Shown here one piece after another: positions 15,939 through 22,749 of a stretch of DNA of 37,566 bases. Under the pieces are notes generated by a model. It did no database searches and was not told the DNA's origin. It worked only from the letters and a program-made list of their open reading frames with translations. Made by a program: the position numbers and the translations under genes. The stretch's first letter is position 1. Each line of letters begins with the position of its first letter. Source of the stretch: Candidatus Bathyarchaeota archaeon (GTDB lineage: Archaea; Thermoproteota; Bathyarchaeia; TCS64). The DNA lies in contig JADGNG010000057.1 in assembly GCA_017883585.1 (NCBI GenBank), positions 1-37,566 of the forward strand, read 5' to 3'.

Positions 15939-16664
15939 ATGGCAGAGACGAGGGTACGGGAACTAAAGTATAGAATGATGATCACCGACCTCCTGAAGGT
16001 CGCAAGCGAGAGTCACACCTATCAAGAGCTGTCCGACTACCTTGGCCTCAGCCCTCCAATACTCAGCAGATACATGAGGGGGCACGTCCTCCCGAGCTAC
16101 GATAGGGCACAGGGCCTATACGAGAAACTTATGGAGATCACCGACATCAAGGCGGAGCTCAAGAAGAGGATCAACTTCGACGAGGATGGATACTTCGACA
16201 ACACCCCTCTCGTCGCAGAGATCACCTGGCTTAAGATCATGGCGAACTACGCAATGGAAAAGTTCGCGGGACGCCGCGTGACGAAGGTTCTCACGGCGGC
16301 TGTGGACGGCATACCCGTTTCCACCCTCGTCGCTAACCTCCTCGACGTAGATCTACTCGTAGCGAAGGAGACCCGGGAGGTCGGGATAAACGACTTCCTT
16401 GAGGAGTCCTTCATCCCCAAGGGCTCAGCGATGAGGAAGACTATGTATGTCCCAAAGGCCTCCCTCAAGAAGAAGGACAGCATACTCATCATAGACGATG
16501 TAGTCCGCAGCGGCGAGACTGTCAAGGCGCTCGTGGACCTCGTCAGGAACCAGCGCGCTGACATCGCGGGGATATACATCCTCGTAGCCGTCGGCGACGA
16601 GTGGAAGAAGGACCTCGGGGAGATCATCAGCAAGGAGTCCTTCGAGGTGCTCATAGAGCTATGA
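15939..16664 (+). CDS. gfcR: GfcR-like HTH/phosphoribosyltransferase-fold regulator
   Basis: This 241-residue protein joins an N-terminal helix-turn-helix (YQELSDYLGLSPPILSRYMRG, about 28-48) to a type I phosphoribosyltransferase domain with the PRPP-binding loop IIDDVVRSGET (184-194). This architecture matches the archaeal GfcR/orotate-PRTase-like regulators, which control sugar metabolism in haloarchaea; the target here is unknown. GGGGGA lies upstream of the ATG. It follows tRNA-Lys closely and precedes rpoE, which has its own box A. Naming it gfcR assumes conserved function; a nucleotide-sensing regulator of the same family is the cautious reading. Confidence 0.78.
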   Translation: MAETRVRELKYRMMITDLLKVASESHTYQELSDYLGLSPPILSRYMRGHVLPSYDRAQGLYEKLMEITDIKAELKKRINFDEDGYFDNTPLVAEITWLKIMANYAMEKFAGRRVTKVLTAAVDGIPVSTLVANLLDVDLLVAKETREVGINDFLEESFIPKGSAMRKTMYVPKASLKKKDSILIIDDVVRSGETVKALVDLVRNQRADIAGIYILVAVGDEWKKDLGEIISKESFEVLIEL

Positions 16665-16676
16665 GCTTCAGGAACG

Positions 16677-16684
16677 TTTTTATC
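16677..16684 (+). promoter_or_regulatory. Box A of the rpoE-spt4-rps24e-rps27ae operon
   Basis: TTTTTATC is centred about 35 nt before the rpoE ATG, predicting transcription from about 16708 and a leader of roughly 7 nt. No further box A of comparable quality was seen between the five downstream genes, so they probably form one operon. Confidence 0.65.
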
Positions 16685-16714
16685 AATCAACCCCGGCTAA
16701 ATTGAGGCGATGCG

Positions 16715-17290
16715 ATGTTCAACCTAGTCACCCTTAAGGACACCATCAGGATAAGTCCCAATAAGTTTGGCCAACCACTCGACGCCGCGGCCTACGAAGA
16801 GCTACGCGGGAAGTACGAGGGGCTCGTTGACGAGGACCTCGGCTACGTCATCTCTGTCATCAAGGTTGAGGTCAACCCCATTGGTCGCATCGTCCCGGGT
16901 GACGGTGGGACACACCACCAGGTTACCTTCAGCATCATGACCTTCTTCCCGCAGCTTCAAGAGATCGTCGAGGGTGAGGTAGTCGAGGTCGCGGACTTCG
17001 GTACATTCCTTAGGATTGGGCCGGTGGACGCGCTTCTTCATGTCAGCCAGTTGATGGATGATTTCATCAGCTACGACGAGCGGCAGGGTATCCTGCTCGG
17101 TAAGGAGAGCGGGCGCACCATTCAGAGGGGTGATCTCTTCAGGGTGAGGATGGTCGCGGTAAGCTTTCCCAAGGGGAGAAGCTCTGGTAAGATCGGTGTC
17201 ACAGCGCGCCAGCCGATGCTCGGTAAGATCGAGTGGATCGACGCGGAGGTCAAGGCGATGGACGCCCCCAAAGAGGAGAAGAAGAAGTAA
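16715..17290 (+). CDS. rpoE: DNA-directed RNA polymerase subunit Rpo7 (E')
   Basis: This 191-residue stalk subunit pairs with Rpo4, helps melt the promoter and binds nascent RNA. It has the N-terminal tip domain (MFNLVTLKDTIRISPNKFG) and a C-terminal S1 RNA-binding barrel (EGEVVEVADFGTFLRIGPVDALLHV from about residue 86 on, ending near GKIGVTARQPMLGKIEW). The lysine-rich tail EEKKK resembles the tails of S24e and S25e nearby. Its TAA overlaps the spt4 ATG by one base (TAATG), indicating coupled translation. Confidence 0.96.
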   Translation: MFNLVTLKDTIRISPNKFGQPLDAAAYEELRGKYEGLVDEDLGYVISVIKVEVNPIGRIVPGDGGTHHQVTFSIMTFFPQLQEIVEGEVVEVADFGTFLRIGPVDALLHVSQLMDDFISYDERQGILLGKESGRTIQRGDLFRVRMVAVSFPKGRSSGKIGVTARQPMLGKIEWIDAEVKAMDAPKEEKKK

Positions 17291-17475
17291 TGCCGCTCAA
17301 AGCCTGCAGGACCTGCAAGATAATTACCAACGAAAACGTCTGCCCCGTTTGCAAGGGCTCAGAGCTGAGCGAGGACTTCCTCGGCTTCGTCATCATACTC
17401 GACCCATCTAAGAGCCAATTGGCTGAGAAGATGAAGATCAAAGAGGCGGGGCGTTACGCCCTCAAGATCCGCTAA
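17290..17475 (+). CDS. spt4: Transcription elongation factor Spt4 (RpoE'')
   Basis: This 61-residue zinc protein is the partner of Spt5 in the processivity clamp over RNA polymerase. Four zinc ligands are visible, C6/C9 (ACRTC) and C18/C21 (VCPVC), followed by the conserved GFVIILDPSKSQLAEKM. The ATG at 17290 sits in the rpoE stop. Position between rpoE and the ribosomal genes matches the common archaeal arrangement. Confidence 0.95.
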   Translation: MPLKACRTCKIITNENVCPVCKGSELSEDFLGFVIILDPSKSQLAEKMKIKEAGRYALKIR

Positions 17476-17527
17476 GAAAAAGGATGCGAGCCTCCCCCAG
17501 ATAAAGACTCTGCTTCTACCCGAGTCG

Positions 17528-18013
17528 ATGCGCGGCGAGCTGAAGACGCCTCTCGGGGAACTTTACTATGGTGAGCCGAAGGACACGGCCGTCCGCCTCA
17601 AACTTAAGTTTAAGGCTAAACCCCCGCTTTTCGCGGTCGTCGGCGACTTCGTCGCGGCCAACCTCATCTTCGCCGGGCTGTCCCCCGACATCGTAGTGGT
17701 CGATGGCAAGACGCTCAGGGCGGTTGTCGAGCCTGTAGAGCACGGCTTGAAGGAGATTCACGTCCCCAACGAGGCAGCGACGATAAACGCTGAAGCATGG
17801 CTTGTCCTCCGGGCCGCGGTAACGCTTAAAAGGCGGGTGGCGGTAGTCGTGGAAGGTGAAGAGGATCTCCTGGTCCTCCCGCTGTTGGCTGAGATGCCCG
17901 TCGGATCGGTGATAGCCTACGGCCAGCCCCACAAGGGGCTTGTTGTAGTGACCGTGTCTGACGAGAGGCGGGACTGGGCGAGGGGATTCCTCAACCGAAT
18001 GGAGATGAAATAG
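17528..18013 (+). CDS. GTP-dependent dephospho-CoA kinase (DUF359)
   Basis: This 161-residue protein is the archaeal enzyme for the last step of CoA synthesis, using GTP to phosphorylate dephospho-CoA. Typical elements are LKTPLGELY, FAVVGDFVAANL, IVVVDGKTLR and VVVEGEEDLLVLP, including the conserved aspartates and EGEEDL. The first ATG in frame is 17528, but family proteins usually begin with an LPE segment just before this; here LLLPES is encoded directly upstream with no ATG, GTG or TTG, only CTG (17510) or ATA (17501). A non-standard start, or loss of a few residues, is possible. It lies between spt4 and rps24e, as in other archaea. Confidence 0.9.
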   Translation: MRGELKTPLGELYYGEPKDTAVRLKLKFKAKPPLFAVVGDFVAANLIFAGLSPDIVVVDGKTLRAVVEPVEHGLKEIHVPNEAATINAEAWLVLRAAVTLKRRVAVVVEGEEDLLVLPLLAEMPVGSVIAYGQPHKGLVVVTVSDERRDWARGFLNRMEMK

Positions 18014-18016
18014 ACA

Positions 18017-18352
18017 GTGAAGCTGGAGTTAACATCCACCAAGATCAACAAGGTGGTTGGCAGAAAGGAGCTTGCCTTCAAGGTTACTGAGGCCTCCACT
18101 CCGAGCAGAGCCGACGTCAGGCGTGAGATCGCGGTCCTCATGAGGACCGAGCCCGATAACGTCTACGTCCGCGTCTTGGAGGCGAAGTCCGGTACTCGGG
18201 TGACGACTGGTCTCGCCCACGTATACAACAACGCGGTGACGGCTGAGGCTGTGGAGCCCAAGTACATCATCACACGCAACAAGGGGAAAGAAGCCGTCAA
18301 GGCCGAGAAGCCCGCTGCTACCCCCGCTGCGCCTGAGGAGGAGAAGAAGTAA
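18017..18352 (+). CDS. rps24e: Ribosomal protein S24e
   Basis: This 111-residue small-subunit protein starts at a GTG 3 nt after the DPCK stop. [29 protein letters not shown] and HVYNN are S24e hallmarks. The C-terminal tail is rich in Ala, Pro, Glu and Lys and ends in EEEKK. The TAA overlaps the rps27ae ATG (TAATG). Confidence 0.94.
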   Translation: MKLELTSTKINKVVGRKELAFKVTEASTPSRADVRREIAVLMRTEPDNVYVRVLEAKSGTRVTTGLAHVYNNAVTAEAVEPKYIITRNKGKEAVKAEKPAATPAAPEEEKK

Positions 18353-18585
18353 TGGCCCAAGCACCACCACAAGCAAAGAAACCCACCGATAAGAAGCCGG
18401 CTGAGAAGAAGGCGCTTAAGCATGTCGACTCGATCTATAAGAAGTACGAGATCAAGGACGGTAAACTGGAGAGGAAGAGGCCCTTCTGCAACAGGTGCGG
18501 GCGAGGATATTTCATGGCAGACCACGGCGATCGCTACACGTGCGGGAACTGCGGGTTCACCATGTTCAAGTCCAAGTCCGACTAG
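18352..18585 (+). CDS. rps27ae: Ribosomal protein S27ae
   Basis: This 77-residue zinc-ribbon protein of the small subunit has ligands C46/C49 (CNRC) and C64/C67 (CGNC). A lysine/proline-rich N-terminal extension of about 25 residues precedes the conserved core ([16 protein letters not shown]). In eukaryotes the homologue is fused to ubiquitin; here it is free. It ends the rpoE operon and is followed by a T-run terminator. Confidence 0.95.
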   Translation: MAQAPPQAKKPTDKKPAEKKALKHVDSIYKKYEIKDGKLERKRPFCNRCGRGYFMADHGDRYTCGNCGFTMFKSKSD

Positions 18586-18607
18586 ATCTATTCTCAGCCG
18601 TGCGCGC

Positions 18608-18614
18608 TTTTTTT
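18608..18614 (+). terminator. T-run terminator after rps27ae
   Basis: Seven T residues follow the GC-rich stretch GTGCGCGC 23 nt after the rps27ae stop. Archaeal transcription commonly ends at such T-runs. The next gene has its own box A at 18623-18632. Confidence 0.5.
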
Positions 18615-18658
18615 AGCTCTGGTTCTTTTAACCAACAACCGACCGATATCTAATTGAA

Positions 18659-18958
18659 ATGATATTCAGGACGTCAAAGATAGACGAGCACACTAGGCTA
18701 TATGTGGTGGAGGACACGTGGAACACCATCTACACCATCGTCGTTGACGGGTACCTCACGAAGCAGGACTTCATTAGGAGAAGGAACGTCTGCTCCATAT
18801 GCAGAAAGAGCTACCTCACGGAGCTGAAGAACCAGACGCACCTCCATTATGTCAGGTTCGACCCCGCGAACCCAACTGGTAACACAATCGAGGTCTGCGA
18901 CGACCCCGGTGACTCGTGTCACAACAGGCTACATGGCGGTACGCTAGAGAAATACTGA
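18659..18958 (+). CDS. Uncharacterised 99-residue probable zinc-binding protein
   Basis: I do not recognise this family. The N-terminal half is a beta-rich stretch (TRLYVVEDTWNTIYTIVVDGY). The second half carries C45/C48 (CSIC), C80 and C87/H88, a likely zinc site. A box A (TTCTTTTAAC, 18623-18632) predicts a transcript start about 4 nt before the ATG, so it is expressed on its own. It sits between ribosomal protein genes and DUF1805. A nucleic-acid-related role would be a guess. Confidence 0.75.
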   Translation: MIFRTSKIDEHTRLYVVEDTWNTIYTIVVDGYLTKQDFIRRRNVCSICRKSYLTELKNQTHLHYVRFDPANPTGNTIEVCDDPGDSCHNRLHGGTLEKY

Positions 18959-19008
18959 CTCCCGAAGGGGTTAAATTCCAAGATCCGAGTCTCATCTATC
19001 GACTAGAC

Positions 19009-19305
19009 ATGTTCGAGATCGAGAAGATCGAGATCGGGGGTAAATCCTTCCAGGCCATGAAGTCGACGCTGCCCGAGAACGCGCCGCCGCTCCTCCTCAT
19101 CAAGGGAGCCAAAGGTTACGTCATGTGTGGTTACCTCAACATCGATGCCGCCGAAAAGTTCGGATCCGCCGCAGCCATCGTCAGCGGCGTGAAGACCTTC
19201 GACGACGTCCTCAACGCTCCGATCAAGGCTGCGACGACTAAGGCGAAGCAGCTTGGTCTCGAGCCGGGTAAGGTCGTCAAGGACGTAATAGCCGCGCTAG
19301 GCTAG
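19009..19305 (+). CDS. DUF1805 domain protein
   Basis: This 98-residue protein matches DUF1805 (PF08827): FEIEKIEIGGKSFQ, LLLIKGAKGYVMCGYLN, and AAIVSGVKTFDDVLNAPI. The family's biochemical function is unknown. The frame is open 31 codons upstream, overlapping the preceding gene, but a box A (TTAAATT, 18971-18977) puts the transcript start near 19001, so the ATG at 19009 is right. Its TAG stop overlaps the stop of the convergent MBL hydrolase in one CTAG (19302-19305). Confidence 0.85.
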   Translation: MFEIEKIEIGGKSFQAMKSTLPENAPPLLLIKGAKGYVMCGYLNIDAAEKFGSAAAIVSGVKTFDDVLNAPIKAATTKAKQLGLEPGKVVKDVIAALG

Positions 19306-19937
19306 ACATTCACCAGTTTCTCAACTTCTTCTTTCGCGTTTCTGAGAATGTTCTTGCCATGGGCGAGTAAGAGCTTGTCGAAGTCATAGTCGAGGAGCTT
19401 CCTGATCTCCCGCTTCGCCATTTCGGCGTCGTCGCTGTACTTGGCGGGCGGGGTGAAGAGGTTCCCGTCGTCGTCACCGAAGATGGTGTCGCCTACTATC
19501 ATCGCCTTCTCCTCTCGGAGGTAGTAGGTGAGGTTACCCGCAGAGTGGCCGGGGACGCTTATTATCTCTATGCCTCCGCATGCGCCGATGAGGTCCCCCT
19601 GCTCGAGGCCCATGTCCGTCTCGACACCCGTCTGCTCCTTGAGCGCCTCCATATCACCGGTACCGAGCATAACCTCTGGGTGGTCCGTGAGTTCGAGGAC
19701 CTTCTGTAGGTTTTCTATGTGGTCGCCGTGGGCGTGGGTTATGAGTATGAGCTTTATGCTGTCCCACTTCTCACACATGTCATGTAGCTCCGCCTCGATG
19801 TTCGCGATGCAGAGGGGGGTGAAGCCTACGTCGATGAGTATGAGCCCCCCTTCGCAGCGGAGGATGTAGACCATGGTGCTGAGGCCGTCAATCGGAGAGA
19901 CGGCGACGCCTCTGATGCGCTCGGTTATCTTCGCCAT
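19302..19937 (-). CDS. Metallo-beta-lactamase-fold hydrolase
   Basis: This 211-residue hydrolase has the full di-metal set: HAHGDH (H68, H70, D72, H73), H131 in VPGHSAGN, D150 in VGDTIFGD, and a C-terminal histidine in LLAHGK. It resembles glyoxalase II-like MBL proteins that cleave thioesters or other esters; the substrate is not predictable. A TTAAA element about 25 nt upstream suggests a near-leaderless ATG. It converges on DUF1805 with a shared CTAG stop. Confidence 0.88.
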   Translation of the reverse strand: MAKITERIRGVAVSPIDGLSTMVYILRCEGGLILIDVGFTPLCIANIEAELHDMCEKWDSIKLILITHAHGDHIENLQKVLELTDHPEVMLGTGDMEALKEQTGVETDMGLEQGDLIGACGGIEIISVPGHSAGNLTYYLREEKAMIVGDTIFGDDDGNLFTPPAKYSDDAEMAKREIRKLLDYDFDKLLLAHGKNILRNAKEEVEKLVNV

Positions 19938-19969
19938 GCCTCCACGGTTCCCTCTTTGGTTTAAGTTCC

Positions 19970-20182
19970 TTACTCCTCGACATCGATTATTTTCGTGGTT
20001 GAGGTTGCCCCAGAAACGAGGCTGACTTGCTTACCCAGGTGCTTCTTGAGAAGCTTTAGTACCGCGACGTTAGCCTTCCCCTTCTTGCGTGGCTCCCTGA
20101 TCCTTACGAGGTAGTGGCCCTCGTCTATCCTCTCCACGCCCTCCTCTCTGGACTCGGCTTTGACGTCGACGATAATACGCAT
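19970..20182 (-). CDS. DUF167 (YggU-type) protein
   Basis: This 70-residue protein of the DUF167 family (PF02594) shows YLVRIREPRKKGKANVAVLKLL and the closing VSGATSTTKII. Family members are small alpha/beta proteins of unknown function. A box A (TTTTAAC on the minus strand, about 20208-20214) places transcription at the ATG itself, so it is leaderless. It lies between the wHTH and MBL genes in the same direction. Confidence 0.87.
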   Translation of the reverse strand: MRIIVDVKAESREEGVERIDEGHYLVRIREPRKKGKANVAVLKLLKKHLGKQVSLVSGATSTTKIIDVEE

Positions 20183-20232
20183 GTCTGGGTGAAGAGTGAT
20201 GCTTAGGGTTAAAAGGAGCTAGGTTTCGTCGC

Positions 20233-20613
20233 CTAGTTGTCGTTGAGGGCTTCTTCGACGGCTTCCTTCGTCTGGACGGGAAAGTCTTTCATGAGGCTCT
20301 TGAATACGACCGTCGCGACATGCTTCTTGAAGCCGAGCTCGTCGAGTCCCGTGAAGTATTTCCTGCGGGTACCGCCCTTGCAGGTCTCCTCCTCGTACTT
20401 TAGGACTCCTTCGTCGCACATGTCGTTGAGGAAGTTGATTATGGAGGCTCTTGAGATCGTCTTGCTCCCGAGTGACCTGTTGACGGCCTGGTATACCTCG
20501 CGTGAGGTCATGCCCTTGTTGTCGCTGTTCCAGATGATCTGCAGCGCCTCGATCTGGTAGTCCCTTAGGACCTTCTCGAGGCCTTCCTTTGAGGGGTCGA
20601 TGACGATTGTCAA
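20233..20613 (-). CDS. Winged-helix regulator, BlaI/MecI-like
   Basis: This 126-residue protein has a winged helix in which RDYQIEALQIIW is helix 1, GMTSREVYQAVNR the turn region, and SRASIINFLNDMCDEGVLKYEE the recognition helix and wing. The arrangement resembles penicillinase-repressor (BlaI/MecI) DNA-binding domains, but no peptidase partner is nearby. The C-terminal acidic helix (VQTKEAVEEALND) may dimerise. A box A (TTTTATATCC on the minus strand, about 20653-20664) lies about 45 nt upstream. Its targets are unknown. Confidence 0.8.
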   Translation of the reverse strand: MTIVIDPSKEGLEKVLRDYQIEALQIIWNSDNKGMTSREVYQAVNRSLGSKTISRASIINFLNDMCDEGVLKYEEETCKGGTRRKYFTGLDELGFKKHVATVVFKSLMKDFPVQTKEAVEEALNDN

Positions 20614-20695
20614 ATTTGCTTGCTCCTGAACGCCGTTTACTTACCGACGTCGGATATAAAAGAATTAGCCTACGCTTTTTCCTGAGTTTTTCTCG

Positions 20696-21085
20696 TCATT
20701 TGTCGAGGACATGCTTTTCAAGGGTATAGCAGGTGAATGAACCGGTGAGGACCTTTTTATCACCCACCTTGACCTCGACGCTCACCTCGGTTTTCCTCCC
20801 CTCGGTCTTTGTGACGGTGGCCTCGGCCCTCATCGTCTCCTTGACGCGGATAGGTGCAGTGAACTTCGCCTGTGCATGGCCGAGTACAACGTTCGGTTGG
20901 TTGACGGCGAGCATTGCGGCGTAGTCGGCGAGGCTGAAGGCGAATCCCCCGTGCACGAGTCCAGTCGAGTCCGCTGCCATATCACTCGTCGCGGTTAGCT
21001 CCGCGACCGCTCTGACTCCGTCCACTATCTTTATTGGCGCACCAACAAGCTTCTTGGAAATAGCTCCATGAGTCTTGATTTCCAT
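20696..21085 (-). CDS. Hotdog-fold (PaaI-like) thioesterase
   Basis: This roughly 129-residue acyl-CoA thioesterase has the hotdog signature LVHGGFAFSLADYAAMLAVN around the central helix, with an aspartate and histidine in place, and the later strand TGSFTCYTL. PaaI-type enzymes hydrolyse acyl- or phenylacyl-CoA esters. An ATG at 21100 would add five residues, but the only box A (21114-21120) predicts a transcript start near 21090, favouring the ATG at 21085. It is divergent from the FAH-family gene and may share that TATA element. Confidence 0.85.
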   Translation of the reverse strand: MEIKTHGAISKKLVGAPIKIVDGVRAVAELTATSDMAADSTGLVHGGFAFSLADYAAMLAVNQPNVVLGHAQAKFTAPIRVKETMRAEATVTKTEGRKTEVSVEVKVGDKKVLTGSFTCYTLEKHVLDK

Positions 21086-21113
21086 ATCGATCCCTACCAT
21101 TTACCGTATGGTG

Positions 21114-21120
21114 TTAAAAA
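21114..21120. promoter_or_regulatory. Shared TATA element between divergent thioesterase and FAH genes
   Basis: TTAAAAA is the only good box A in the 63-nt gap. Measured 27 nt either way it predicts starts near 21144 (5 nt before the FAH ATG at 21149) and near 21090 (5 nt before the thioesterase ATG at 21085). A TATA that serves both strands is the simplest reading, though orientation would normally be set by a flanking BRE. Confidence 0.45.
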
Positions 21121-21148
21121 CCCGAGTATGTTGCATTAAGGGATTAGC

Positions 21149-22057
21149 ATGAAACTCGTAACTTATAGCGTAGGAAAGAATGTCAACGTCGGCGCCGTAG
21201 TCGGTGATGATGTGCTCGACCTGAATGCAGCCTTTAAGGCGCACCTTGGGGGCTCGTTCAAAGGCGCGAAGGTGGTGCCACTCGATATGCTCGGGTTCCT
21301 TGACTTGGGCACCAAGGGTCTAGCCGAGGCGAAGAGGGCAATGAAGGCAGCAGAGGGCTCCAAGTACCTGACACCACTCAAGAAGGTGAAGCTTGTGGCC
21401 CCCATCCCGAGGCCGAGAAAGAACATAGTCTGCCTAGGGTTGAACTACGCCGAACACGTTAAGGAGGGGAGCAAGGGCACTTCGGCGAACCTACCTCCGG
21501 TGCCGATCTACTTCACCAAGCCCCCGACCGCCGTCTCGGGACCATATGATAACATCGTCTACCCGAAGGTCACGGAGAAGCTCGACTACGAGGCGGAGCT
21601 CGCCTTTGTCATTGGGAAGAAGGGGAAGAACATCCCCGAGGAGAAAGTCTATGACTACATCGCGGGTTACATGGCCTTCGATGACGTGTCCGCCCGGGAC
21701 CTCCAGTCGAAGCACCAGCAGTGGTACAGGGGTAAAAGCCTCGACACCTTCGCCCCTATGGGTCCGTGGATTGTGACGAAAGACGAGATCAGCGATCCAC
21801 AGAACCTCGACCTCTGGTGCAAGGTAAACGGCGTGGAGAGGCAGCACACTAACACGAGCGACATGATATTCAACCTCAAGAAGATAGTCGCCGTCCTCTC
21901 CGCCGGGATCACCCTTGAGGTCGGTGACATCTTCGCCACTGGCACCCCCTCCGGCGTCGGTGCCGCTCACCCACTCGGCCTCCTCAAACCAGGGGACGTG
22001 GTCGAGGTGGGCATCGAGAAGATCGGCTCCATCAAGAACAAGGTAGTCGCCGAGTAG
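21149..22057 (+). CDS. Fumarylacetoacetate hydrolase-family protein
   Basis: This 302-residue protein has an N-terminal domain of about 80 residues and the FAH catalytic core from about 90: NIVCLGLNYAEHVKEG, the acidic metal site LDYEAELAFVIGKKGKNI, FDDVSARDLQ, KSLDTFAPMGPWIVT, and the TGTPSGVG loop. Family members cleave or hydrate C-C bonds in acylpyruvates and 2-keto-4-pentenoates, or decarboxylate oxaloacetate. The specific reaction here is unknown. It fits a catabolic cluster with the thioesterase and the acyl-CoA dehydrogenase nearby, but no operon links them. Confidence 0.92.
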   Translation: MKLVTYSVGKNVNVGAVVGDDVLDLNAAFKAHLGGSFKGAKVVPLDMLGFLDLGTKGLAEAKRAMKAAEGSKYLTPLKKVKLVAPIPRPRKNIVCLGLNYAEHVKEGSKGTSANLPPVPIYFTKPPTAVSGPYDNIVYPKVTEKLDYEAELAFVIGKKGKNIPEEKVYDYIAGYMAFDDVSARDLQSKHQQWYRGKSLDTFAPMGPWIVTKDEISDPQNLDLWCKVNGVERQHTNTSDMIFNLKKIVAVLSAGITLEVGDIFATGTPSGVGAAHPLGLLKPGDVVEVGIEKIGSIKNKVVAE

Positions 22058-22115
22058 ACTATGCGATACCCCAATTTTTTCAGTTCGTGTTAATTCTGAA
22101 AGGTTAATAGGCACG

Positions 22116-22222
22116 TTTATATTGAGAGTATCTGGTTTGCTAGGTTAGTTTCGTGGTGGCAACTTTGTGTGAACATGACTCCGGTCAAACAACATTCTGC
22201 ACACTTGGCGCGCCGCCGACGA
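22116..22222 (+). ncRNA. Candidate structured leader or small RNA upstream of rpoK
   Basis: A box A (TTTATATT, 22116-22123) predicts transcription from about 22146, a hundred bases before rpoK. The RNA from there can fold into a long hairpin: 22152-22160 pairs with 22212-22221 (nine pairs, one bulged G), followed by an internal loop and GTGTG (22067+100 to 22171) with CACAC (22200-22204). No ORF of note lies inside. It could be an rpoK leader or an independent RNA; rpoK may also have its own weaker box A at 22223-22230. The pairing was done by eye. Confidence 0.3.
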
Positions 22223-22247
22223 TCTATACTTTGTGAAGGTAAGTACG

Positions 22248-22490
22248 ATGAGTGGAAACGTAATGATTGGCCCGCCGAAGCTCACGCGTTTCGAGAGGGC
22301 GAGGATCGCGGGCGCACGTGCGCTGCAAGTATCGCTGGGGGCACCCATCCTGGTCGAGCTACCCCCGAGGGTCAGCGACCCGATAGACATCGCATTAGCA
22401 GAGCTGAACGAGGGGGTCCTCCCCATGACCATCAGGAGGACGCTGCCTGACGGCTCTCACCAGGACATCGCACTCGTCGACCTCCGGTGA
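22248..22490 (+). CDS. rpoK: DNA-directed RNA polymerase subunit RpoK (Rpo6/omega)
   Basis: This 80-residue assembly subunit has the signature [26 protein letters not shown] split across its conserved core, then [26 protein letters not shown]. The ATG at 22248 has GGT upstream; a GTG at 22233 and an ATG at 22263 are alternatives. The last would fit a TCTATACT element at 22223-22230. It is followed 43 nt later by an unrelated small membrane protein, not by the usual archaeal rpoN or enolase genes. Confidence 0.94.
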   Translation: MSGNVMIGPPKLTRFERARIAGARALQVSLGAPILVELPPRVSDPIDIALAELNEGVLPMTIRRTLPDGSHQDIALVDLR

Positions 22491-22533
22491 CCCGGTGAAG
22501 CCTTTTTACCCCAGAACACATTACTCATAGCCG

Positions 22534-22749
22534 TTGAACCCGACGGATATTAACTCTTGGAGGACGACGGCCATTATTCTCGGCCTGATGTCAGTGGTGC
22601 TGTTCTTGGTTCAGCGCTCGTCATATATGTTCCTGGACCCGATATTCGAAATCTGCATCTTCCACGTACCAGCAATCCTCGCGGTTAGCATCTACTTGTA
22701 TTATAGAAGGAAGGAGCCGATGCCAGCTCCGACGGTTGTAGCCGCCTAG
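22534..22749 (+). CDS. Small two-helix membrane protein
   Basis: This 71-residue protein has two hydrophobic segments (about 11-26, TAIILGLMSVVLFLVQ, and about 38-57, including FEICIFHVPAILAVSIYLYY), then a basic turn YYRRKEP and a short Pro/Ala tail. I recognise no family. The TTG start is about 29 nt after a box A (TTTTTAC near 22503), consistent with leaderless expression. Its TAG shares a CTAG (22746-22749) with the stop of the convergent dehydrogenase. Confidence 0.7.
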   Translation: MNPTDINSWRTTAIILGLMSVVLFLVQRSSYMFLDPIFEICIFHVPAILAVSIYLYYRRKEPMPAPTVVAA

